Shown: positions 1-12,100 of the stretch, piece after piece
Layout of the letters: each line of letters begins with the position of its first letter
Numbering within the stretch: position 1 is the first letter of the stretch
DNA from: Oasisia sp. SBJ-2009
Lineage: Eukaryota; Annelida; Polychaeta; Sabellida; Siboglinidae
Assembly: GCA_964017155.1 (NCBI GenBank)
Contig: OZ024856.1
Coordinates: 37,048,294-37,112,293 of the forward strand
Direction: 5' to 3'
Length of the DNA: 64,000 nt
Made by a program: the position numbers and the translations under genes
The notes under the pieces: model-generated
Databases searched by the model: none
What the model saw: the letters and a program-made list of their open reading frames with translations, nothing else
Told to the model about the DNA's origin: nothing

Positions 1-2403
1 AAATTCCTTGCCCAGGCCTATACAGTTACGCATTCGTAAATATAATGAAAAGCCAATAATGAGACCAGTGAAGGAAACATATTTTTTATACCTAATTATA
101 CAGAACCTTAATTTTTTACATTATTACATATTTAAAGGCTATTTCACTAGGGAATCTGCAGAGTTATAAACAACGATGTGTGTAGAGAAGAGGTCAAATG
201 TCATCAATTGTCTAAAAATACCAAGTGATGTTTACACTGCCTAGATAAACAGGTAAAGTGATCTGCCACCCTTCTCATCTAAACTACTTCCATACAGCAT
301 ATGCACAGAGACAAGATACCCATTGCTATGGTCAGACAGATAGCATTACATGTCATGTAATCATGAGGTCAAACGGCTTGACCCCTGTTGACCTCACACA
401 GTGCCACCTGGTCAGTGCACCATGAACCTGCTATCTTGCCCCTGTCATTCAGTGTAATGACTTCCTGCTGTTGCGTGTAACTGACACTGGTCAGACATTT
501 ACTGTCCACATTCCTGGTTAGATTACTCAGAACATCGTCTGGAGTAACTGGACAGATCCTCGGATCCTGTGACAATGATCATAATAAGGAAACGGAAAAG
601 GTCAGTCAACTAGACGTCAGTTCTGGTCTGGATACAGATGTGTCGGGTGTGGTATTTGGGGATGCCCTCCATCCAGGAATAATGATAACAGTCACTTCTA
701 GGAATAGCCATGGAGATTAGTGTGGTATGCCTTAGTGCCTATGACATGGTTATTGTTTAACTTTCTCACAGCGCTGTTCCCAGGAATGTGGGTTATTTAT
801 ATTTTGTGATTTGATCAATACTTGTGGTGGCATAATATATTCATTGTCAATAATCTGTGTGTGATTGGAGATTATTTATTTCCCAGGACTGTCTGTGTTA
901 TCTCTGTCCGTCCATCTGTGGGCTGTGTGTGACATACCGTAAAGTAGCTAATATAAACACTTCCTTGTGGAAGTTCAGAATGTGGCAAATTGCCTGCTCA
1001 AATATCCGACATGGCTGTTTTTTTTTTATAAATTAAGGTCTGTCAGGTCTGTGCGGCCCACAGTGGTGACAAGCAGAGACAGATGTAGAGGTATCTGTGT
1101 CATCTCTCTCTGTCAACTGGCTGGTCCAGTTTGTTGACATATTCAAATTGATGAGAACTAAGAATTCTGAAAATGTTGTGTTTAGGCAACACAGAGGTGT
1201 GTAGTCACTAGACAAGGTTCTACTTCTACTCTTCAGGATATTCTCTCACATGATGTTACTGTTCAAGTGGAAACGATGGTTCTAGAGCATCATATAAATA
1301 GTTATTTATAACCTGGCCTATCCACCATAGCCTCTTCAACTGTTGGTAGCTTTAATAGAGCTAGATTGCAGTGATATATCATGCCATTTGCCCTGATGTG
1401 CACCTGGGTTTCATTTTGGAGGATTTCGTTGCAAAATAAATTATCTTGATAGTTGATGCTATTATATTTGACACGTGTACATATGACTGATTGCATGGCA
1501 GTGGGCTGCTTTACATAATAGTGATGGTCATTTTCAATTTCCATTTGTGTTTCAATTTGGCACACTAAAGAGACATGTTTACTCACCTTTTTCTGTTTCT
1601 TTCTCTCCATGATAACTTGGCCTCATCAGTGGCCTGAGGGGCACAACATGTGTACGCATCAGCAGGTATCAGTTGGACCGTAGCATTACCAGGAACACCA
1701 GGTGATGTCAGACCAGTGAACTCAGTCTAGATCCATGGCAGGTTTTGCCAAAAAATGAAAAAGTGGTGATTTAATATAAATTTGTATCTATCTTTTGTCT
1801 CATATTCTGCCTTTAATTGTCAAGCAACTGTAAGGAATGATATATGTTCATTTTACATAAAAAAAGTATACCTTAAACACCATGATCTGCCTTATTGTAG
1901 CCATTGTGAAATGTTTTTAAAGATAGCCTAAGTAGTTTTGTAAATAATAATAATAATAAATAGTAAAACTAATAAATAGTAAAATAATAAAAACCTCAAA
2001 AACACAAGCTTAAAGGTGCAATATATAAGATATTTAAATGTAATCATTAATGGGGACAACAGTTGTAGGAACATGGGACCGCCAACAGTTGAATAATTTC
2101 ATTAATCCAGCAAAACGTGATAGGAATAAGCTCGTTCATGTGTGTACATTTCCAAACACTCCAGGCGTTGGCATAGGCATGCATTACAAATGCATTGAAA
2201 AGAAAGTCTACTTTCCAAAATGTCAAATTAGAAACACTTGAAACGCTGTTCCCATATTTCTATGGTCATCTAAACATTGACGTTGAATCCACTCCGATTT
2301 GGGATACTTTAATTTATTTGTAATCATGAAACCACTAATTCTGCAGTGTGGAATTTTCTCTTAATCTCAGGAGTGTTTAGCTGTAATTTGGTCCTGCATT
2401 GAT
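1..2403. other. Sequence upstream of the RhoGEF gene, nothing recognised
   Basis: AT-rich sequence with scattered short open frames on both strands (for example 1302-1610 and 369-575 on the minus strand). None has a recognisable domain or a convincing pair of splice sites. A small AAT-type microsatellite lies near 1945-1985. Non-coding upstream exons or a promoter of the RhoGEF gene could be here but cannot be identified. Confidence 0.5.
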
Positions 2404-2906
2404 ACAGAACACTCAGACTGTTGAGACAGAACACTCAGACTGTTGAGACAGAACACTCAGACTGTTGACATAGAACAATCAGACTGTTGATACAGAACAC
2501 TCAGACTGTTGAGACAGAACACTCAGACTGTTGACACAGAACAATCAGACTGTTGATACAGAACAATCAGACTGTTGAGACAGAACACTCAGACTGTTGA
2601 GACAGAACACTCAGACTGTTGACACAGAACAATCAGACTGTTGATACAGAACACTCAGACTGTTGAGACAGAACACACAGACTGTTGACACAGAACAATC
2701 AGACTGTTGAGACAGAACAATCAGACTGTTGAGACAGAACACTCAGACTGTTGAGACAGAACACTCAGACTGTTGACACAGAACAATCAGACTGTTGAGA
2801 CAGAACACTCAGACTGTTGAGACAGAACACACAGACTGTTGACACAGAACAATCAGACTGTTGAGACAGAACACTCAGACTGTTGAGACAGAACACTCAG
2901 ACTGTT
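2404..2906. repeat. 22-bp minisatellite, about 23 copies
   Basis: Tandem copies of a 22-bp unit containing acagaacactcagactgttg, with two main variants (cactc/caatc and gagac/gacac). The array ends about 125 bases before the probable acceptor of the first coding exon of the RhoGEF gene. It contains no coding signal. Confidence 0.95.
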
Positions 2907-3118
2907 CTGTTCCTGGTTGGATCTCAACAGGTGTTGTGACTTTATTAGATTCTCTCCCAGCTTAACATAATATTCCCTTTCTTGTCCCTTGTCATAAAAC
3001 AACCCCCTGGGACTGTTCTTTGTCTTACAGCTACTACCGGCCTCGACCCCATCTGTTGAAATAAGTTTTATTAAAGCGCGTAACGCAGCATGAAAGCATC
3101 AGGGATCACGTACCAACA

Positions 3119-3142
3119 ATGGCCTCGGCCTACGTGCAACAG
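3119..3142 (+). CDS. ARHGEF33: RhoGEF coding exon 1 (8 codons, start codon)
   Basis: ATG in a good context (caacaATGg) encodes MASAYVQQ, then a CAG|GTAGTC donor, phase 0. Joined to exon 2 this reads YVQQLQGLAREM, in register with the ARHGEF33 pattern. An in-frame stop lies upstream at 3062. A tttgtcttacag acceptor at 3030 suggests the exon begins at 3031 with about 88 nt of 5' UTR. If this exon is wrong, Met at 4618 is the next start. Confidence 0.55.
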
Positions 3143-6100
3143 GTAGTCATTTACGTGTTTCTCGTGAAAGCCACGTACTTGGCAAGAATAAGCTCTGACA
3201 GTTTAGTGATATTATTAATGATTTGTTGATAGCGGTTGAGTCGTCCCCTCCCAACATTGTCTTGGGATCGTGAGAAGATCCTAAGATCTCCCACTATGTT
3301 TTATTTTTGCCGGATGGCTTGTGCCATAGATTATTTTTATACTGCATAGAGTAGGTTACACAATGGTTAATTTATCTTCCTGATGAATCATCTGTGAAAG
3401 TAAAGTGTTTCTCTTTAATGAACTTGATGAACGTGTTTAGAGCGTGACACAATGTGTACATAACTTAGTAGTATTGTAACGATGATAATAATATATGTAC
3501 CAAAATGTGAACATGTGGCAAATGAGCATGCTACATTAGTCAGATGTTTGTGGTCATGAATAGATTAATTGAAATGTGTTTTCCTGCAAGGTTTGTACAC
3601 TTGTGGCTGAGAGGGTATGCATGAGTGAACATATTGACAATGTGTCCGGTGATTCATAACATAGCTTCATCTATTCTTTATGCACTAAACAGATGATTGT
3701 AACAAGGTGGCTGTAGTGTATTGTGTGAGAAATGCAGACTTTGGTTGATGATTGCAATGAGAACTGGCTGCAGTGTATGATGAGGGAGATGATGGCTTTA
3801 ATTGATGATCATTATGAGTTCCTGTGAATGTAGTTGTAGTGTATGGTGTGGGAGATGAAGACATGGGTTGATGATACTGATAGTAATAGAGGTCCAGCGA
3901 ATGGTGCAACAGATGAATTTGTACTTTTTGCTGATAATAATGATGTCATGTGAATGTGGCTGCAGTGTATGATGTGGGAGATGAAGACTTGGGTTGATGG
4001 TTGTAAAGACGTCCAGTGGTTGCAGGGTATGATGCAGGAGATGAAATCTAGTTGATGATTTTAATAAGGTTCAGTGAATTTTGCTGCATTGTATGGTGTG
4101 ATAGATGAAGGGTGTAGTTGATGACTGCAATGAGGTCCAATGACTGCAGTGTATGGCCTGGGAGATGACAACTAACTGGTTGATGACTGCAGTGTATGGC
4201 CTGGGAGATGACAACTAACTGGTTGATGACTGCAGTGTATGGCCTGGGAGATGACAACTAACTGGTTGATGACTGCAGTGTATGGCCTGGGAGATGACAA
4301 CTAACTGGTTGATGACTGCAGTGTATGGCCTGGGAGATGACAACTAACTGGTTGATGACTGCAGTGTATGGCCTGGGAGATGACAACTAACTGGTTGATG
4401 ACTGCAGTGTATGGCCTGGGAGATGACAACTAACTGGTTGATGACTGCAGTGTATGGCCTGGGAGATGACAACTAACTGGTTGATGACTGCAGTGTATGG
4501 CCTGGGAGATGACAACTAACTGGTTGATGACTGCAGTGTATGGCCTGGGAGATGACAACTAACTGGCTGGTGACTAATGGAGGTCTGTGTTTGTAGCTGC
4601 AGGGTCTGGCCCGAGAGATGAAGACAGGGTTCTGTGAGGCGATGGAGGCGCTCCAGGACATCCAGTACGGGGACCAGAAGTTGGAGGCGACCGTCCAACA
4701 CAACAAGGCGGAGTGTGAGCAACAGTTGGGAGACGTCATCCACATGGTGCTGGCCCTCAAGGTCAGTCATCACTTGATCAAGGTCATTCTGGTCATAATA
4801 GATGGATACAGTGCATTGCTGTTTGCCTGAGTCACACCGTAGCAATTATGCAAGGTTTGCTTTATAATGTAAAGGTAAATTGTGTAGTATTTTCAACTGA
4901 CCTCACTACTATAGGTGGAACAAGGGTGCTCCACGGGTGGTATGGCATCAGAAAAAAGACTGTTTTTCCAATGTTGGTATTAAGAATAATAAAAACTTCT
5001 ATTATGCCTAAATACTTGAAAACCAAGTTTAGAGGACTTTGATCTGCTGTACATTGTTGCTATATTTGTGGTCAGCCTATGTGGCAGTTATAGCGTTTTA
5101 GCCAATAAAATACCATACTGAGAACTAAGAATTCCATCCAATTAACCTAATTAGACAACATAAATCTAATGGTTTAACTAACATTAAAATTTCAAGTCGC
5201 TGGAAGCCAGACTATTGTTTTAAGTCATGCGGTTGGAGGGAGCCACATGGTGCCAGAAAGAACAGTTGTTCCTCTAAAAGATATTATTTTGTGCTGCTAA
5301 ATGTATAGTGTCAAATAGAGGGTGGCATTTTCGTTATATATTGAAATGTTTATTTATTTCATTATTATTTATAAAATAATTTAGTCATTATCAGTTATAC
5401 TATGCTTTTACATAATATGACTTAAACCTTATTTAATTTTATTTATTCATATTTTTTCAAATTTACCTTTTAAAGGCTAGTTGTATGTATGTATACTGTG
5501 AGTTTGGGGGGTGTTGGTTGTAGAGTGAGTTTGGGGGCGTGTTGGTTGTAGAGTGAGTTTGGGGGTGTGTTGGTTGTAGAGTGAGTTTGGGGGCGTGTTG
5601 GTTGTAGAGTGAGTTTGGGGGCGTGTTGGTTGTAGAGTGAGTTTGGGGGCGTGTTGGTTGTAGAGTGAGTTTGGGGACGTGTTGGTTGTAGAGTGAGTTT
5701 GGGGGCGTGTTGGTTGTAGAGTGAGTTTGGGGGCGTGTTGGTTGTAGAGTGAGTTTGGGGGCGTGTTGGTTGTAGAGTGAGTTTGGGGGCGTGTTGGTTG
5801 TAGAGTGAGTTTGGGGGCGTGTTGGTTGTAGAGTGAGTTTGGGGGCGTGGTGGCGCAGCTGAAGCTGGCGACAGAGACACAGCAGACTCTACAGCGTCAG
5901 GTCGACCTGCTCCAGTGTGAGCGAGACATCCTACTGGAGGAACTGGAGCGCTCCGGCTCCATCTCACCACAACTCAGGTGAGACAGACAGGGCTCTCCTG
6001 GACTACGCTGGCGGATACAATGCTAATAAATAAATTAAGATAAATATATGCCATTTACTAGTTATTTAAGAGTGTTAAGATATGTTTTAAAAACCAAATT

Positions 6101-9100
6101 AATAAACTGTGGCAACTAGCACATCATGTTTGTTAATATTCATATTTGTAGTGCATATGTAAAAAAATTCAGTCATCATTTCTGATACTGTATCCTTTCT
6201 GATACTGTGCCCTTTCTGATACTGTATCCTTTCTGATACTGTGCCCTTTCTGATACTGTATCCTTTCTGATACTGTGCCCTTTCTGATACTGTATCCTTT
6301 CAGATACTGTATCCTTTCACCCTTTTGGAATCTAATATATATAACTAATACATAGTAATAATTTGTGTCTATAACTATTGTAAAATTTACCGTGATATAC
6401 GTATCTTAAACCTTTTTATTTCAAACTTTTGTATGATTCCATGTACATTTTATTGTGATGTGTATACATGCCTATGAACAGGCTAGTCACGGAGACACTG
6501 CGCTCTAGAAATACTAGTAATAATAATATTATTGTAAGATAAAATATTTAGAGTGTTAAATATTTTTTATATTTGCTAATATTCATTTGTCTCGTGTGTG
6601 CATAATATACAAAATAGTTGTATCTATTCACCCAATGCAGACAAAAGTACCACTCTGGTCAAGACCGGCCGAATGGCCTGAACCGGTCATCAGACTCAAC
6701 GTCTCTGTCCGCGCTACTGGAGCGGGCGCGGAACACGTTCAACACGAGTGGTCATCACAGCAGCAACAGCAGCAGTCAACTGACCAGTGACCACGACAGC
6801 GGCGTCATGAACACGTACCAGCCGGGCGATGACGTCACGCCACCAGTCATGTCACCTATTGTCCAGTCGTACATCGCTGGACTGCAGGACAGTGACCATG
6901 GTAAGTCTGTCGGTGTCTGCTTAACACTTCCTCTGCAAGCTGATTGGCTGATACGTTTTACATCATCTACAGTGTCATATACAGTGTCAACTACAGTGTC
7001 ATCTGTCAGATGACCTGAACACTATTTGCCTGTCATAGGCCTTTTTGAGTGAATTTTATTTGGGGGACACTGCCCAGTGGTATAGATTCTGTACACAAAC
7101 AACTTACCAAACTCAACAATAATTAATATTAGTTTATTTATATTTTATATGTATATATTTCACAGCGAGAAATAAAATAATCCTATTTATGAAAGTGATT
7201 TTCTTATAGTTCTATTATTAGTTTATATTTTAAACTTATTTTATTATGTAAAACTTTATGTTATCATTTTATATTAACTTTAGGCCTACACTATATTTTT
7301 ATAGCCTGTTTTGTTTCTATACATGCGCCAAACTTCCAGCACAACCGTATATTTTACAACCGAAAATAGAAAAAGTATAGCTATTTATAATAATGAATAT
7401 CCAATAAATAACTGCATCTTGCATAAACTTTATCCACATTTCTGACCACCCCAACAGTCGAAGATATTCCACTGGACGAGAACTATGACTCGGACTCGTC
7501 GCTCACGGCAACCATCAACAAGAGCCTTGACCTTGGGCGGTCGCTCAGTGACAAGTGCACGGAGCTGACGAAGATGGAGTTAAGTGACGATGACACGGAG
7601 GAGAATGAGGACAGTGTGGGGACAAAGGAAGAAGGAGAGGGAGAGGCTGAAGAGGAGGGAAGGTGCAAGGGAGCCAGTGTACAGGTGGGAGTTTGTGCTC
7701 TCATTGGTGCATTGTGGGTAAAGCTGTCGCATACGGCTGGTATTCTTTTATATTCTTGGGTGGTTATACTACGTAAACGTCACACATACTGCAAACTATA
7801 GCTGAAATGATGGCTACAAAGTTTTTCCATTAGTAATGAAGGGGATATTCCTTACATACAAATTCCTTGCACAGTCACGCTTCATTATAAGTTGGTAGTC
7901 ACAGTTACAAACTGATTACGAGGCATGTTATAACGGGCATGGCTGTAGTGAGAGTCCGCCATAATACTGGAACGTTGTTATTGGTACAATTGTATCACAA
8001 ACTACTGTGACTGTTAGGTGCATTTCTTTACAAACTCAGTCAACGTGTAGGAGAGAGATGCAGTGACTGTGTGTCACTGATGTTGACTCGTACCCATCTG
8101 TCATTAAATGCTCCAGACACTGTAGGTGGCGCCAGTGTTGTAGATGGCACATTTAATAAACCATGTCTTTTCTATGTTGTAGCCTGTTCGGCTGCTGTCA
8201 GACGAACAGCCTTCAGGTGAGTGGAATATATTTCAATACAACATTGCTCTCTAGTAATGCCCATTGAATTAGTAACACTTATCAAACAAATAATCATAAA
8301 AATATTTAATAGGTGTTTTAAAATAAAAAATATATTTACTTAGCTGTAAGTGGCTTTAGACGATAGTAGAAAGTTTTCCTGAAGTTAAAAAAATCCACGA
8401 CGCTGTGGAGTTGAACAGGTCTGACAGGTTGTGAAGTGGGAAGTATTTTGAAGAATCCTAGGTACTGGATGCTGTGTCATGTTAAAGCTTATGGTTCCTG
8501 TGTTATTTATGAATATCCAATAAAGTGTTCGAGTGTGTTGACGTGAGTGTCTGTTGCAGCCCACTCGTCACCCATGAAGACATTCAGTCCTCGCCGGGTC
8601 CCACCTCATGAGAGAAATGCTCGAGAAAGTAGGTCAACTCTAGAATTGTGTCAATTTAGTTATGTCACACTGCTAATTCTGACCAACAAGCGTAATGTTG
8701 CTGGTTGATGTAGAACAAGACTTGTATTTGTTTCCTCAAAAACTAATGATAATGTAATGGTATAATAAATATAATAAGCACATGCAATTTCACAAATAAA
8801 ATAAACACACACATACACAGGGTGTGCAGACACATTTGATTCTACATCAATCAATTGTAACTAATAAAGAAACTGTCAGCTTCCTAATAGCTCCCAATAA
8901 CACTTACTGTTGATGTCTTCAGAGCCACCACAATTATATCATCTTAACTAGTTACATATAATTTTGGCTTTTAAAATCACATTTATATCTTAATTGTATA
9001 AGCGTTTAAATTTATTCCTTATTCATGCTGTTTTAATCAAATGTTTGCAAGTACATGAATATTAGTGTTTTCATCCATTTTTGAACAACTAATACTATCA

Positions 9101-12100
9101 CAGACTGACCTCTGAACTGTGTACACTTGTGGTTGTTAATGGACACAGTCCAGTTAATCTTTAAGATATACATGAGGAGTATAATGATGTGACACTTCAC
9201 GTTGTGGTGTCTTTCAGCCCAACGCCTGCGAGTGGCGCGGGAGATCCTGGAGACAGAGCGCAAGTACTGCTCTGCCCTCTGGACCATCCTTGACCACTTC
9301 GCCGGGTCACTCAAGCAGCAGGGCGTCGTCCCCCTCAAGGACATCAGGTACCTTAGGCTAGGGTCAAAGTTTAACTTTCCTATCCGACATTGAAGGTGTG
9401 GAAACTAACAATAGCTTCGTGCTTAATTTGGACTAATTGTTTTATTGGTGGTTAGTTTAATTGTGTGAGTGAATAGCTGGCAAATGTAACTCTGGCAAAC
9501 AACCATGGAGAAAAAGACAACATATGGTTTATAAAAGTAACAAAAGAAACCAGATTGGAAACCTGAGATAGGATAAATACACTGGAGACTTACGGGCCAT
9601 TGTGCCCAAAGAGCTTAGGCAGCTGAGGACTGGGTAGCATGCAATATTACAACTGACCTTCACCTTGTGTTGACCTTGTGTGTTGTAGTACGATGTTCCC
9701 GGGGTGTCTGTCTGTCATCTACGAGCAGCACTGTCACTTCCTACAGACCCTGGAGGACAGACTTGTCAACTGGCAGTGGCAGTGTATCCTTGGTGACGTC
9801 TTCGCTCGCTTCTCAGACACCAGCGAGGTACTGGTTACGTCACACCTTGGACATATGATAGTATAACCTCAGCTCTGGACTTCTCATTGTATTTCATCCT
9901 TAAATCTGTCCAGTCTGCCGTGTCAGGATGTGGTCCAAGTTTTCATCATATTTCTGGGATCACCTGATGTTTTACTTGTGGTTCCAGTGTGACCTGCTAC
10001 AGCACTACCAGACATATGTGAATGAGTTCCCCGCAGCACTGCAGCAGATACGCAAGTCATGCAGCAACAGCAAACGCTTCAAACACTTCATTAAGGTACA
10101 CACTCAGGCTACTGACTCCTCCACACAAGTGAGGGTGGTAGTTGACTACACCACCCTAAGCAATATACAGAAGTTTAATGAATCATCTGTGTTTTGTTGT
10201 TATGTTGTTGACTGTTGGAAATGTGCAGATGCCCCTGCCTAATATCAAAAGGCAACCATAGGAAATCCCCATATTTACCAGTGCTGTCATTTAGTAGACG
10301 TGCATGTTCTATTGGTTACTTCCGCTTCCTGAACATTACATGTAACATCACTCGTGATTGGCTCGATCCATATCAGCCTAAGTTGAATAGCAGCGAGAGG
10401 ATTTGATAACAAGCTCATATAGACTTCAATGTTCCTAGAAGATAGCATGATGTAAGCAATAGTGCCTTCTGGTGTACAAGAAATCTGACATATGACATGT
10501 TGAGTTCAATGATGACATTAATTTAACATTGACACAAGCACAGATGTGCTGCAGTTTAATGTATTGAGATAAAACTAGTTGTGTGTGATGCTGACTGACT
10601 GACACTGACACTGACACGTGGTGTTGTAGACAAGTCAGAGGGCGTCTTGTTGTGATGGACTAGACATTGGGGCGTTCCTCCTCACCCCCATCCAACGGGT
10701 GCCGCGCTACGTGCTCCTGCTGAAGGTAGGTCATTCTAGGCTGGCTGCTGGGACATGACATTTCACCACATAGCTGTAAGGTTGGGATCTTTGAGTTGTT
10801 TGTTTAGGAACAGTGCCTTTATTTTTCTATGCATCAGTAAACTCCACATTACGATGAACGTAGGTTAGGTTAGTATTCTCTGGGTAGGCAGGTCATGTTA
10901 TATCTAATATGTAGTTTAATTTTTAACTGTGGCCATTGACATATTCCCTGCATTGTCACCTGTAAGTAAATGACAGCCTGATTTTATTATGGCAACCATG
11001 TCATGCAGTATGTCATCACATCCTTGTGTCTACATTTATACAACGTGATAGTTCACAACAGTATAAATAATGATAATAAATAAATAAATAATAATAAAAA
11101 TTGTGTTAGAGTTAAAAAAAAATCTAATAAAAAATGACCAGTTCTGGACATAAAAAAAGATGACGTTGACCATAATTATAATGGAAGAAGACAATAAAAT
11201 GGAAAATAAATGAATTAGTAGAAACATTTATCATTGCATTGTGACAAGTTATATAGGCATATAAAAATATTGAATCAAAGCCCTTTCCTTACAATTAAAT
11301 CATGTGTAACTTTAGACACCTTTCGTATATTTGCTTGAACTTGCATTTCCACCCTAAATTTTTGGCGGTCCCAAACTCCGATGATGTCAACATTTATGAT
11401 TATGCATAATGATTTGTTTGTTGAGCTTGGATTTGCAAGAATGTAGGCACTATAGAAGTGTTATTATTATAAATTGGAAACTAAGCAGTAGTGTCGGATT
11501 GTAAACATAGTTTCAGAGAAATATAAGACAATGCACCTGTTGTACGTGTCCGTGTCTCACTGCTGTCTCCCTGCTGTCTCCCTGCTGTCTCCCTGCTGTC
11601 TCACTGCTGTCTCACTGCTGTCTCACTGCTGTCTCCCTGCTGTCTCCCTGCTGTCTCACTGCTGTCTCACTGCTGTCCGATTGCTGTCTCACTGCTGTCT
11701 CCCTGGTGTCTCATTGCTGTCCGATTGCTGTCTCACTGCTGTCTCCCTGGTGTCTCATTGCTGTCCGATTGCTGTCTCACTGCTGTCTCCCTGGTGTCTC
11801 ATTGCTGTCCGATTGCTGTCTCACTGCTGTCTCCCTGGTGTCTCATTGCTGTCCGATTGCTGTCTCACTGCTGTCTCCCTGGTGTCTCGCTGCTGTCTCA
11901 CTGCTGTCTCGCTGCTGTCTCACTGCTGTCTCGCTGCTGTCTGCCTGCTGTCTGCCTGCTGTCTCACTGCTGTCTCAGTGTTGTCTCACTGCTGTCTCCC
12001 TGCTGTCTCACTGCTGTCTCACTGCTGTCCGATTGCTGTCTCCCTGGTGTCTCGCTGCTGTCTCACTGCTGTGTCCCTGGTGTCTCGCTGCTGTCCGACT

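Noticed and set aside
1302..1610. Minus-strand frame of 102 codons as a gene
   Set aside because: No recognisable domain, biased AT-rich codons, no promoter or splice support; likely chance.
5470..5970. Minus-strand Pro/Thr/Asn-rich frame of 166 codons
   Set aside because: Translation of the 28-bp array plus the antisense of RhoGEF exon 3.
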